A stretch of 64,000 nucleotides of DNA from Seminavis robusta (lineage: Eukaryota; Bacillariophyta; Bacillariophyceae; Naviculales; Naviculaceae), in NCBI GenBank assembly GCA_903772945.1, contig CAICTM010000231.1, positions 24,290-88,289 of the forward strand. Direction: 5' to 3'. Below are positions 40,812 to 51,733 of the stretch, one piece after another. The position numbers and the translations under genes were made by a program. Position 1 is the stretch's first letter. Each line of letters starts with the position of its first letter. The notes beneath the pieces are model-generated. The model ran no database searches and had not been told where the DNA came from. It saw only the letters and a list, made by a program, of their open reading frames with translations.

Positions 40812-42851
40812 CTATAGCATCACGTATTCATCTTCGTCACTCTCCGCATCACTTTCTTCTTCATCCAACAAGGATCCACCCGCCATATCACCGGTCAAAT
40901 CATCCATCATCGAGGACGATATCATGTTACCATTTTCATAATCAGGGCTCTTGTCGGCAAAGGAGAAGATTTCTGGCAGCCCTGGATTGACCTTTTTCCA
41001 TGCATTCATGAGATCCTGCAAGTGCTGCAACTCTTTGGACGACCGGCAGTAAAACCCCAGCGCAATGCTCGGATCCATGCGTACCAATGGCACTGTTTCC
41101 TGGTTGGTGGTGTGCACTGATCGCAGATATGATTCCGAAATGTCCACTACAGAAATTGCCTTTCCATTGATGCGAGCCGTTCTACGGCGTGGTGCCTGTT
41201 GCACGGTATGTGGATCCAAGCCAAGAATCCTGCTGCCATCGGACCAAGCACCATAGAACCTAACACAATGGACAAATTCTAAGTGCATGCCAAAGAGAAG
41301 AAGTTACAGAATTGGAGCTGCACACCCACATTGCACTTACCATCGAGCCCCACGTGGTCTTCCTCCCAGCATACCAACAGAATAAGGTATGGAAAAGGTA
41401 AAGGCAATGGACTTGGCATAGTCATCATTGATCCCATTTAGGCCCAACCGGAGAGGAATCAACAGAAGCAGTCCTGTATCCCATTCTAGTTGTTCCAATG
41501 CAGCTTGTTCCTCCTGCACTTCTTTCAATTCTTGTTCGGCACTGGCTAGTGGATGATCTGGCACTACTTTTTTGGAGGCATTGCTTTGTTTCTTTTTGGC
41601 AGCTTCGTACGCCGCGCGACTCTCCTTCGTCATGAGTTCTTGCACAGCATCATGATAGACGGATCCCTGCGCCGCCACATGAACCCGAAACACCCGGATT
41701 GGTTTGTCTGGTACCTTGATGAGGGTAATATTGTTTATTGTCGCATTCTTGTCATCTGTATCATTCTGTTGTTGTTGTTGTTCTAATTGTCGCAATTGTT
41801 GTGCTTGTTGTTGTTTCTTTTTCTTCCACAATGCCACTTGTCGGATTTCATGTGCATGTACCAAATCCCGCAACACATGACAAGCCGAACCGGGTCCATA
41901 CCATTCTCCTGGCAAAATTTCGTACTTGGCATGTCCCGCCGCCACCATATTGTGCAAGGAATAGACATTATCCGATGCAGATGGAAAATCGGCCATCCAC
42001 GTCAAGAGACTGCGCAAGAATGGTTCACGTCGCCGTTGGGAAATGGACAATCGATGGGATCTCCACTCTCTCGACTTGAAATGCACTCGTAAGGCTTGTG
42101 CAAGCATCATTTGCGCAGATCGTAGCATGCAACCCCATCCGGCATCGGAGAAAATGCCGTAAGGAGAAATCTCCGGAAAGCCACCGCGATAGGTGACCCA
42201 AAAGAGGGACAATTCATCGTCTCGTTTTGGCTCGTATTCTCGTTCTGGATCATACCATTTGCCCAGTAAATAAATGCACGGGCCAGCGGTAGGATCATGA
42301 ATTGTGATAGTGTGGGTAGTGGTATGATGCAAGCCAGCTGTTCCATTACTTGTATTGGAGGAGGAGAGCAATGGCGTATAGGCTGCTTGGTCCAATAATG
42401 ACTCACTGTCACTCCTGTCATCCTCATCACTTTCATTATCCACATCATCTCCATCTCCAGGTACATGACAGCAGTTCCCATCCACTTCCTCTCGATTATT
42501 GTATGGACCATCACAGAATTCGTACTTGTAACCATAATCCCGTGTCACATCTTGACTAATATTTTGGCTTGGCTGTTGCAGAATTCTCACTGGATGGAGT
42601 TCGTGTTCTTCTGGTGCATTTAGTATTTCTTCACTATCACCACGAAACAGAGATTGCAGCATGGTAGTGGGCTTTTGGGGCAACGGAGAGTCCGAGAGAT
42701 CCACGTTCTGACAACGGGCGTTTATGACAGAAATGACACCTTGCTCTTCGCCACAACACTCGGGTCCTTTCACTAAAACTGCCACGGATTCTTGTGGAGG
42801 TAGACTCAATAAGGATGATGCAGTGGAAGATGACAGTGCTACGGAGGACAT
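40812..42851 (-). CDS. ATG4: Autophagy cysteine protease ATG4
   Basis: Exons (minus) 42851..41341 and 41259..40812 (GTAAGT donor, TTAG acceptor, phase 2), 652 aa. Peptidase C54 features: IYLLGKWYDPE, the FWVTYRGGFPEI motif, catalytic Cys in SDAGWGCMLRSAQM, PGEWYGPGSACHVL, then YSVGMLGGRPRGARW just before the intron and the catalytic Asp-His pair in GLDPHTVQ. ATG4 trims the C-terminus of ATG8 and later removes its lipid, in the cytosol. The protein is larger than animal or yeast ATG4 because of an acidic ~180-residue N-terminal extension and a Gln/Asn-rich and charged insert (~360-460). The C-terminus is acidic and could contain an ATG8-interacting motif (EDEYVML), which is inference. Confidence 0.92.
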
Positions 42852-43067
42852 GGGGTATGATTGAATGATCGTATGTGTATTTCAAAGTCTGTTCCGTCAA
42901 CTTGGTTACTTCGGGTTTCTTTCTTGAAGAGCAACGACAACACGGCAACGGAACGGAAGTCGGACGCGCCATCATGGATTATTAATAACAATAATAATGC
43001 AATGGCGATTGTGATTCGTGCGTGTTTCGGCTCCAACTCTACGATTGGTTGGGAGGGTACATTCCTA
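42852..43067. other. 5' flank of ATG4
   Basis: Short upstream region with an AATAATAATAAT-type tract near 42980-43000. No gene seen. Confidence 0.3.
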
Positions 43068-43568
43068 CCTCATCAATAAGATACATCTATTCTTTGTCCA
43101 GTACTGGATGTATCTTGACCGATTCAGCCACAGCAACAGTGAGTTGTTATCATACAAGCAGCCCAATCTCAGTATCTTTCATATCTTATAGCCACTAGAA
43201 GTGTTTGTTACAATACCCTACTATTAACCATGCCCTCAGACAGGGAGGAGCCACCACCAAAGCCCAAGAAGGCAAAGCAAGGTGCAAAGCTAAAATTGAT
43301 GAAACCAAAGATGTTGTGGTAGGGAGGCACCCTAATAGAAGATGCGGATATGGAGTACTTGGATGTAGATGGTGATGTGGAAGATAGTGGGTACCAGCTG
43401 CCCTCACTCTCCACATAGAAGTAGTATTAACTTAGGATTTAAGACGTTGATACTCGTAGCTTATCTTACTGGTTTGGGAAATCTGAGTGTCTGGGATATC
43501 TAAACATTTCTAAAAAGTTGATTACTCGGTATCTTAATTAAACCCACCTATCTTAACTATGAGTGAGG
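43068..43568 (+). mobile_element. Dispersed ~490-bp repeat family, copy 3
   Basis: Same orientation as copy 1. It begins CCTCATCAATAAGATA and ends TATCTTAACTATGAGTGAGG; the ends are imperfect inverted repeats. The internal frame reads MPSDREEPPPKPKKAKQGAK and stops shortly after; the 3' part with GTGATGTGGAAGATAGTGGG is nearly identical to copy 1. Confidence 0.62.
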
Positions 43569-44201
43569 AGTGCAGAGTGGGTGGATTACATGAATTTACC
43601 GGCGCTACTAGCCAGCTACCGTAGCAGAGAGGCAGGAACCACAAGGAGGGCTGCATTCATCGAGCCTAGCTAAGGGGGGATTCGATTCAATGCCGGCCAG
43701 TGGCTTGCTATGGTAGCTTGTCGCTGACGAAGTGAAATAGAGCTAAAAAGAGCACAGTAGCACAACTAATAGACAGATCCAGATGGAGTGACGAGTGACG
43801 AGCTCAGTCATTCTGAGAAAGCACCTGACAACTCTTCTTCACATCCGTTTTTGCCAACTGTTTGTACATTGTCGTTTGAGGGCAATGGGCAATGGCGTCC
43901 AAGTAAGCATCACTCTCATTTCTCCAGATTAAGTTGCTCCCACTCAGTTCTGGCAAGTCTCAGATATTGTTTTGGCCGCGTTCACTTGCTCCCCAAACAA
44001 AAATCCTGAGAGGCTTTAGTTTTGATTCGGCTCTGTTGTTGTATTCGTGAAGGTGTGCTTCTCCAGCCACCCGCAAGATGGAATTCAAGTTCGTCTCGTT
44101 GTTTTGTGGACATTTTCGATTGCCCAAGCCTCATGGGTCGTCTGCTACCTTCCTTTGCTGCACGGTAGTTCAACACCAACAGCAGCAGAAGTACCAAGAA
44201 A
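43569..44201. other. Intergenic, no gene seen
   Basis: Downstream of the repeat and 3' of the GT47-like gene. Short frames only. Confidence 0.3.
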
Positions 44202-45449
44202 CTACTTTTTCTTTGCATTTTGCAATAATTCCGAAGGTACATGCGACTGAATGAATCGAGCCCACCATTGTTTCGTGAGTTTTTCGTACTTGTAATCTCG
44301 TGCTCTGCGAATAATGCGTCGATATTCCCGTTCCAAAAAGGCCGGTGTTAGGTTGTCATAAGAATCAATCCAAGCCACTGGCAAATCGCGAAAGGTTCGA
44401 AACCAGCCATCCGTGCGATTCAGATGCTCCAAGACAGGAACAGTGCCCAAATAGAGCGCCTCCCAATGCCGGTAACAATCAAATCCCAATCCGCCCGGAC
44501 TGAAAATGAATTTGGAACGTTGCATTTCGGCATAATAATTGGAGACAGCGGCATCGTCCTTGCCAAAGGTATTTTTCAAGCCGGTACCCTTGAAATTGCG
44601 TAGGACAGCGTCAATGGCAGCCTTGCGCATGGACCGTGCCTTGCTATTGACCATGAGCAGTTGCGTTCGTTGTGGTGGTGGTTGTTGTCGTTGTTGTTGT
44701 GCCAATTGTTCCAGCAAAAATTGCGCTTTGGAAACTTTTTGAATGCCCAAAGGCAGAGAATGCACTTTGGGGTGATCAAAAATTTGGAATTGTGTGGTAA
44801 TCGCCAGGAGGGTATCGGGATGGTCGAGATACCGAAAGACGGTGGAATTTTTGCATCCCTCCTTTTTCCATTCTTGTCGTATGAGATCGGGTGTCCAATT
44901 GGCCGTCTTGCCAGGAATGGCTTGACTGAGGCCACCCCAATTTTCGTTTAATTGAAAAAAGAGAACATGGGGCAACGGCGTTGTTGTGGCGTCTGCGGCT
45001 CGATGGCGGGTAAAGTACAAGGCCGCTTGGCAAATGGATCCCCAAAAGATGTACGGTCGTCCTGGCAATTGTCGATTGAGGTCGGGTTCCTTTTTGCCAT
45101 TGGCACGGTAGACCGTGGGAAAGAGTTGCCAGAGGGGACCAAAGGTTCTTCCACTGCTCGTGCGAGCATCCCAGACGAGTGCCGACGAAGCATTGACGTA
45201 GCGACGGATGCTCTGGTAGTGATACTCGTAAAAGTCACGTTCGTCTTGGTCTTGTACTACCAATGGCAGACCATTATCCCTGGCAATAATGGCGGGCCTG
45301 GCCAAGACTTCCTCGTCGGTATCCGTCTGGATAATACCCACATGGTGAGACAACTGACGAGACAAGAGGTATCCCAGAGCCAGGACCAAGAAAACAAGGG
45401 CTTGTCCACGAACTCTTCTTGATTTCTGGATCCAAACCATCAACTTCAT
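44202..45449 (-). CDS. Type II membrane glycosyltransferase, exostosin (GT47)-like
   Basis: 415 aa, single exon; the first ATG is at 45449. A basic start is followed by one anchor (GQALVFLVLALGYLLSRQL). The lumenal catalytic part ends with the exostosin-type region: MQRSKFIFSPGGLGFDCYRHWEALYLG, split here into SKFIFSPGGLGFDCYRHWE and ALYLGTVPVLE, then DLPVAWIDSYDNLT. This is the conserved nucleotide-sugar binding end of GT47 and related enzymes (SPxGxGxDxxRxxEAxxxGxIPV). Several N-x-S/T sites occur. The likely location is the Golgi and the role is sugar transfer; the specific linkage is unknown. RXYLT1/TMEM5-like enzymes are the nearest alternative. Confidence 0.72.
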   Translation of the reverse strand: MKLMVWIQKSRRVRGQALVFLVLALGYLLSRQLSHHVGIIQTDTDEEVLARPAIIARDNGLPLVVQDQDERDFYEYHYQSIRRYVNASSALVWDARTSSGRTFGPLWQLFPTVYRANGKKEPDLNRQLPGRPYIFWGSICQAALYFTRHRAADATTTPLPHVLFFQLNENWGGLSQAIPGKTANWTPDLIRQEWKKEGCKNSTVFRYLDHPDTLLAITTQFQIFDHPKVHSLPLGIQKVSKAQFLLEQLAQQQRQQPPPQRTQLLMVNSKARSMRKAAIDAVLRNFKGTGLKNTFGKDDAAVSNYYAEMQRSKFIFSPGGLGFDCYRHWEALYLGTVPVLEHLNRTDGWFRTFRDLPVAWIDSYDNLTPAFLEREYRRIIRRARDYKYEKLTKQWWARFIQSHVPSELLQNAKKK

Positions 45450-45716
45450 TGGCACCTCTCTGGCTACCGGTAGCTTAGCCAGTTATCTCCAATATCCCAT
45501 CGCTATCCATCCATCCATCAATAGCAGCTCCACCTGTAACAGCTCGTAGAAACAAGCAGCTGTCTTGGATTGACCAGTGATATCCGAGATTCCGAGGGCC
45601 GTAGGAAGCCCAGAATTCAGGCAGTTGGTTTTGGATGTTTGGATGGTGGGAGTGGGAGTAATAGAAGGGCAGTTGGTTTTCCATTTTCGAAGATACTAAC
45701 TAGTACTGGTACCGTA
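45450..45716. other. 5' flank of GT47-like gene
   Basis: Holds short direct repeats of GGCAGTTGGTTTT (near 45618 and 45668). No gene seen. Confidence 0.35.
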
Positions 45717-46260
45717 CAGTCTGCCCTCTCTAATAATTATAATCTTGTATTTATTGGTCGCTGTAATAATTATTAAATCTCGAGGTCCCCCCCCAGTCCC
45801 GGGTATCCGTGAATGAAGGAACAAATCTTTCGAGGAGCCCAACAACGTCGTACAATCCATTCCAACCGTTTCAATTTGACCGAGACAGCATGTCAAATGC
45901 CGATATCGATCCAATGGAGGTGTCATTCCTGGGTACCTCTGCGGTATCTCTGCACGCACCTCTCCGAGGCTGTCTCGTCGGTGCCAGCCCAAGCCCTGGT
46001 TCTTTACGTGCATTTTTCGAAGGATGGTTTTGACGAGACAAAAACAATTCAGGTGAGCTGCCAAACAATTTCACACAAACCATACCAAAGGATCCAATCC
46101 GACCTAGACCAACATGTAGGGCTGGCAAACGCAAACGTGACGGCTCTATCCATTCGTTTTTCACTAGTGGCTAGCCTCCAGAACGTACTATATTTAGTGT
46201 CACTGTTATATTTACTGAGATCCACCTTCCCCCCTTATATATATTAGAGAGGGCAGACTG
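45717..46260. mobile_element. Tc1/mariner-type MITE with perfect 19-bp terminal inverted repeats and TA target site
   Basis: Left end CAGTCTGCCCTCTCTAATA and right end TATTAGAGAGGGCAGACTG are exact reverse complements, and TA flanks each side (45715-45716 and 46261-46262). CAGT at the ends plus a TA duplication are marks of the Tc1/mariner superfamily. At 544 bp with no transposase-like frame it is non-autonomous. It lies in the region upstream of both the GT47-like gene and the lysine-rich gene. Confidence 0.85.
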
Positions 46261-46262
46261 TA

Positions 46263-46975
46263 CCCTTGACCAGTGATACCCTTTTGGCCTTTGGGGACAT
46301 GGTTTACAGCTGGTTTATCCTTAATAATAGAATTTATTGCTAAGGAGAGGAAAGCATGTGATGTCATTTGATAGTAAATCTACTCAAAGGATACCGCTAC
46401 CTAGATGGGTAGCATTTTTCCAGTCCGTCCATGGGTACGCTTCTACAGCAACCACCATTATCCGGTCATCTTTCTCGATGTTACAGCTGGACAGGGCGCC
46501 GACTGAATGTTCCTGGGAGGTGGCGTCAGCCACCAAAAGGCAAAAGCGTCAAGCAAAGGGTCATCTTCGTTTCAATAGACACCAATTTGAGCCGCATCAA
46601 CTTAACTTTGAACAGCAACCCACACAGAGCAAGTCATAGATAGCCAGAGCATCGTCGGTTGGACGACAACAGCAGTACCAAAGAAGAAGATTCACCTCGA
46701 CTTGCTTGCTCAGCTACCTATCATCATTGATCCCTGATACCCTGCTGACACACAGTAGCTCCTTCTGACACACCACTTCTATCCGTGCTTGGGCTAGTGT
46801 GCTCTCCCTCTGTACCGCTGTTGCGTGCTTGCTCAACCACCCCGTTCAGTCACCCATCATCCCCATCTATCAGATCTGTATCCCTCCCTTGAGATACCCC
46901 ACTGAAAAGAGTCATACAGCACAATCGCTGCATCTTAAGCCAATAGCTAACCAATAGACAACAGACACCAACAAG
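46263..46975. other. Upstream region of lysine-rich protein gene
   Basis: No coding frame of note. The final ~100 bp (CCAATAGCTAACCAATAGAC) include two CCAAT boxes at about 46940-46955, plausible promoter elements for the 46976 gene. Confidence 0.4.
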
Positions 46976-47971
46976 ATGGGATCAGAAGAACACGCCGATG
47001 TGCCTCCTCCTGTGGAGGGGGAGAAGAAGAAAAAGAGTAAGAAGAAGAAACACAAGAGAGGTTCCGTGACGGGCCAATCACCCGCGGAACGAAAGGCGTA
47101 TGGAAAGCAAAAGGATCTCATGCCCCAATTCTCGGCCATGCCCGAGTTTACAAACTACAAGGACTATGCGAATGATGATGACTCTATACTCTCAGCAGGG
47201 TCACGTTACGAAACCAAAGAAGATCAGGATGTCGCCGTTTTCATGGCGTTGGCAGGCAGAATGAATATTGATTCCCTCTTGTTCATTCTCAATGGACATG
47301 CGCGAGAAATGAACCTGCCTTCCTCGGAGTACCTACTCCCTCAAAATAAGGAAAAGGCCAAGGTGCTGGCCAGCAAGAAAAAGAAGGAATTCTGCTGGAA
47401 AGAAGACGAAGATGGCAACGTCGCCTTGGAAATCTTTGAGATTGAACCCATGAAGGGCGCCGATATGTGGTTCGACGATGACTTTTCACAAAAGATCCTC
47501 ATGGGCGCCATTCGGGATGTCCGTTACTACCAGGCCAACAAGCCGGATTACATCAACTCGGTCGAGACCCTCGCCACCCAGCCCGACAGCGCTGCCACGG
47601 AAGGACACATGAAGACCCTCATCAATGATAAGCACGCTCGTGGATTGGAAGTCCACATTTGCTCCTACATTGAAGAAGTCCGTCGGGAATTCATCAATGC
47701 CATCTTGGACGAACAAGACGACTGCGAAGATGCGGGAGAGAACTACGATAACACGGCCGATCGTTTGCGCAAGGCTGGATTGCAGTTCACCGTCCAAGCG
47801 CAAGAATTTGCCTACAAGTTGGCCAAGTGCGATCATATCGTCGCCCTCAAGGCGTCCCTCTCCAAATGGGACAAACCCAAGACCAGCAAGAAGAAGCCCG
47901 GACAAAAAATTGAACGAAGCAGCAGTGGTAGCCGAAAGAAGGCCGCCAGTGAAGTAGTTTCAGCCGCCTAA
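46976..47971 (+). CDS. Conserved-looking hypothetical protein with Lys-rich N-terminus
   Basis: 331 aa, single exon, good start context (CAACAAGATGGG). Residues ~15-35 are almost all Lys (KKKKSKKKKHKRG), a likely nuclear localisation or RNA/DNA-binding tail. The middle is mixed and helical, with DDDFSQKILMGAIRDVRYYQ and a region rich in Asp/Glu. The C-terminus (KTSKKKPGQKIERSSSGS) is again basic. No signal peptide or membrane segment, and no recognised domain. Codon use looks coding throughout. It may be a cytosolic or nuclear factor; function unknown. Confidence 0.75.
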   Translation: MGSEEHADVPPPVEGEKKKKSKKKKHKRGSVTGQSPAERKAYGKQKDLMPQFSAMPEFTNYKDYANDDDSILSAGSRYETKEDQDVAVFMALAGRMNIDSLLFILNGHAREMNLPSSEYLLPQNKEKAKVLASKKKKEFCWKEDEDGNVALEIFEIEPMKGADMWFDDDFSQKILMGAIRDVRYYQANKPDYINSVETLATQPDSAATEGHMKTLINDKHARGLEVHICSYIEEVRREFINAILDEQDDCEDAGENYDNTADRLRKAGLQFTVQAQEFAYKLAKCDHIVALKASLSKWDKPKTSKKKPGQKIERSSSGSRKKAASEVVSAA

Positions 47972-48892
47972 ATGAGCGGTAGAACAGAAAAAGGAGCACA
48001 AGAGAAAGAGAGGCGTATAGAGGCAGCTTGACCTGAACAAGGGGATGACGGCGTATTCTACCGACGTGTGTCCTTCTTCTGGGAGGAAGGGTGTGGTCGG
48101 AGGAACTGCTTGGCACCACTTACTTGTTTAGATTGGTTGTTTGTAGGTTGATATGCAGAGGAAGGAAACGATGAAGAAGAATCTGGTGCTCTTTTTGCTA
48201 TTTGCATTTTTGTTGCAACACTTCGGTGAAGGTGCGGCAATGTACTCTTTTCCAACTGCGTTCACTCATGCAGCGACGAGAAGTCGATGGATGAAAACGC
48301 TGGAGAAGAATCTGAAAATTGGTAAAATTAACTTTTAAAATGATTACATAGATGGCTGGTTGCATATAATTCTGCTTAGGTTGTACTCGAGTAAGTACGA
48401 CTGTAGTAGCTAGACCAAGCAAAACATCCGATGGGCTATTGTCATGGCGACAATAATTCTGCGTCTACCGGTAGCCAGCGCAGGGATGACGATCGGGAAG
48501 CAGGAAAGGCACCTCCAAGAAGAGGATGCCAATCGGCATGATCGAAGCCAGCCTCCTTTCGACTCGGCAGAAGAGCCAAGGAAAGGAACGTCAACAGGGC
48601 ATCCAACAGGTGGTTGGTACATGAGTGTTTGGCATCGTGGGCAAATTTTTCAAAATGGAAGATTTTCCACGGCAGCGGAGTGCGCAGGAGTGTTGCAGGT
48701 CTGATCTTCCAATCGAGTAAGTCGAATGAGGCGAGAGCTTCTTCGCGATTCGATTCGCGAAATCCAAAATGGCCAAACCCCAACACCCCACAAACGGCAC
48801 ATCTTTTTGATCCTTGCTCTCTACATTAGTAGTAGATGATCCCACCCCTCTTCATTCTCTCACCTTTGGTATCGCTCTTCCTCCTTGCCACA
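47972..48892. other. Intergenic, 0.9 kb
   Basis: A short frame at 48153-48338 has a signal-peptide-like start, but there is no other support. Otherwise nothing seen. Confidence 0.3.
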
Positions 48893-49744
48893 ATGTCCAC
48901 TTCTGGTCTATCCGACGGATTATCCTTTATTTCCGACATCTGCGGTGCACTCAAAAAGTTGAAGCGAACGGGATGGGTCAAACATCAGATACCTCTACCC
49001 GAATCGGACAGCGATCACATGCACCGATGCGCCATGTGCGCCCTACTGGTGGGTCAACCCGCCGATCGTCGAGACCAGTGGGCGTACGAGCTATTTCCAC
49101 AGTACCATCCGAGCAAGGTGGACACTACCAAATTATTGAGAATGGCAGTGACGCATGATTTGTGTGAAGCCTTGGCAGGCGATATTACTCCCTTTTGCGA
49201 TCCCTCCTTGGTCGAGAGCAAACACGACAAGGAAGATCAAGCCATGGCAGCCATTCAAAAAGTAGTAGCCGGTCCATTGGGTCAAGAACTGTACGATTTG
49301 TGGAAGGAATACGAAGCGCAAACCACAGTGGAAGCCATTTATTGCAAGGATATTGACAAATTTGAAATGGTCGTGCAAGCTTTTGAATACGAAAAGGAAC
49401 ATTTAATGGCCAAGGGACAAGTCGACAAAAAACCGGCTGCCGCTTCTTCTTCTTCATCTGCTGACGAACCACCACCGGCCAAGAAATTAAAACTCGAAGG
49501 AGTAGCCGCCAATCCACCCACCATCGCTGCCACCACCAAGCATCGAGATGTCCGAAAGGATGTCTCTTCCGAACCGTTGCGTGGATTTTTTGTCTCGACG
49601 AACCGAGCCATTAAAACTCCGCTCTTTCGGAGACTGGATCGTGAATTGAGAGAAAGACGGAGGAAGGTCTTGGCAGAAAAAGGGTGGGAAGTCGATGTGG
49701 ACGAAGAACAAATACCATTGCCGCCGCCATCGGCTCCGAAATGA
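48893..49744 (+). CDS. HD-domain 5'-deoxynucleotidase (HDDC2/YfbR-like)
   Basis: 283 aa from the ATG at 48893; an in-frame ATG at 48836 would add MIPPLFILSPLVSLFLLAT, a signal-like hydrophobic start. Metal-binding motifs are in order: SDHMHRCAMC, VTHDLCEALAGDITP (the HD pair) and YCKDIDKFEMVVQAFEYE. These match HDDC2/YfbR enzymes that remove phosphate from deoxynucleoside 5'-monophosphates and keep nucleotide pools balanced. A Ser/Ala/Lys-rich segment of about 35 residues interrupts after the core, and the C-terminal ~70 residues are basic and not part of the family. Two starts could direct two locations (inference). Confidence 0.85.
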   Translation: MSTSGLSDGLSFISDICGALKKLKRTGWVKHQIPLPESDSDHMHRCAMCALLVGQPADRRDQWAYELFPQYHPSKVDTTKLLRMAVTHDLCEALAGDITPFCDPSLVESKHDKEDQAMAAIQKVVAGPLGQELYDLWKEYEAQTTVEAIYCKDIDKFEMVVQAFEYEKEHLMAKGQVDKKPAAASSSSSADEPPPAKKLKLEGVAANPPTIAATTKHRDVRKDVSSEPLRGFFVSTNRAIKTPLFRRLDRELRERRRKVLAEKGWEVDVDEEQIPLPPPSAPK

Positions 49745-50246
49745 ATTTTTGGAAAACGTAGGACATTTTCGGTATCTTTACTGCAAATCCAACTCGAAGA
49801 AAATGTTCTTTGTTGGGTTCTGGCCTATTCATGATTGTGTTGACCAGCTACTAGATGTAGTGCAGTTGGAATTAGCTAGGAACCGGTAACCAGTAGTTTC
49901 AAGCGCTGATCTTTTAGTGCACTCTTCCGTCGACGTTGCTCCGGCTGAAGGCGCGGACCGGTACTGGGGGTCACTCTGACTTCGCCTACTATGGTACCAG
50001 TAGGTGCTCAGGAAGGACCGCCGCGAGGAATCGAATCAGTCCGTTCTGGTATAAGGAGTTGACCTCCTTGCTCCTTCCTGGTGGTCCAGTTCAGACCCAA
50101 AGAGTCGCTGCAACATGAAAAGTTCAAGGATACGATTCGCTCTTCCAAGTTCAACTCTGATCCTTGTTACTCGATGAACTGCAGACTAAAGTAGCAATTG
50201 TGCACACGCCCTTTGTGTGTGTTACGTTTCTGATCGATCCCACGCC
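49745..50246. other. Convergent 3' flanks, no gene seen
   Basis: 500 bp with no convincing gene or repeat. Confidence 0.35.
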
Positions 50247-51733
50247 TCACCCCGTTTTCTGGCTCTTGTACTTGTCTTCGATTTCGTTCAACATTTGGTC
50301 CACTCTAACCTTTGGATCCAACTTCTTGACGCTCTTGACGTCATCCTTGGTGACGCGTGTTTTGACTAGAAACTGTTTGTAGTTCTGCCCAGCCAGTTGC
50401 ATGGCATCTTTGATGACTGTGACAAAGCCACTGGTTCCTACCACCAGTTTTTGGCACTGGGCCGCCATTTTGGCTTCGGCCAAGATGGAATGTTTATTAA
50501 AGCCTCCTTCGGTGCCCCGGAATCGTGTTCGATTCAGATAAATCCAATTGTACGTTTCGCCATGGTGCGTCTGGACTTCTTCAATGGTAGATGCATCATC
50601 GCACAGCAACACAATGGTCTCTCCTGGCTGGACTTTTCCCTTGTCAATGTACTCTAGTAGAAGCAAAAAAGCAGCAAAAAGCAGCAAACGAGAAGGTAAA
50701 CGTACACATAGAATGGATGATGATGAGGGGAGCCATCCACATCGAGGCAACAGCAGGAGATTCCACCCTCACCTTGTACAGCGGCATACCGTCTCCAAGG
50801 GATCTTGACAAATCCCGAGTCCCCTCGTCGTATATGCATAGCTGTGCAGTTAATATTCCATGGCAATGGTGGCAGTCCCTGCACTTGTGTGATGAGCTCA
50901 AATACCTTTCGTCGTACCTGTTGTTTTGGTCGGACAGCATAGAGCCGTAACCACTGAAACTCGGTATTTGCCTGCTGAGTTTGGGGGATCGTGGCGCTAT
51001 ATTTACTTTCGCCTCCAATGACGGGTTTGCAATCTGATAATGGTAGATAGTAGCACTTGGAAAAGTAGTGGCAGCAGAGGCAGCAAGAATGTGGAAAGGA
51101 CTGGAGAGGTTAGCACTCGAACTGAGAACTACGGTCTAGCTAGCTAGAAGGAAAGATACATACATTCATGTCTTGGCTCTCACAGTAGGCCCAACTGGAT
51201 TCATTCTTGGGGGCAAACATCCATGTCATTTGAGGTCGATGCTTGGTGATCTGGAAGGGCAGACCTCGGTCTGATGCAAATTGAAATCCGTAGACAATTT
51301 GATTGATACTAGCAGCATAACCGGAATTGGTCTGGTTGGCCAGAATGACATGTTCACAGGTAGAATTGTTGTGGTTCCACTGGTTGTCATGGACCTTGCG
51401 AAAGAAGGCCGCCTTTTCGTTGTCTTGAATTCGAGAAAAGCAGAACTGATTGTTGGTCTCTTGGCTGACATACCAATCAGGGTGATGCAGCCACCAATCA
51501 TCCATGTTGGTCTGCCACGAAGCACAGCAGGGGCCATCTTGGTCATCTTGACAGGTCAACAGCTGCAGTTCCTTAATCTCATTTGCTCTGCCATGGCTCT
51601 TGAACGAGACCAGCTTCGCGGGGAGATTTGCTTCCTTCTCGTGGGAAACTTTGGAGTTTAGGAACAGTTGGAGGGAAAGGACGAGGCAAAATCCTACCCA
51701 AACTACCACCAGAAACTCCTTCTTCTTAATCAT
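50247..51733 (-). CDS. Fucosyltransferase-like type II membrane glycosyltransferase
   Basis: Three exons on minus: 51733..51164, 51055..50773, 50653..50247 (phases 0 and 1), 419 aa. One membrane anchor near the start (FLVVVWVGFCLVLSLQLFL). Exon 2 contains CTAMHIRRGDSGF, the H-x-R-R-x-D motif shared by alpha-1,6- and O-fucosyltransferases (GT23/GT65/GT68 superfamily). Exon 3 has IVLLCDDASTIEEV and KLVVGTSGFVTVIKDAM, matching the following strands of that fold. Cys pairs in exon 1 (CQDDQDGPCC) suggest disulfides. It should transfer fucose from GDP-fucose in the Golgi; acceptor unknown. Confidence 0.75.

Noticed and set aside
45813-46247. 144-codon frame inside the MITE
   Set aside because: No transposase motif and it overlaps the terminal inverted repeat; judged non-coding.
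48153-48338. 61-codon frame with a signal-peptide-like start (LVLFLLFAFLLQHF)
   Set aside because: Very short, no homology or conserved features visible, and it lies in a 3' flank; kept only as a possible small secreted peptide.
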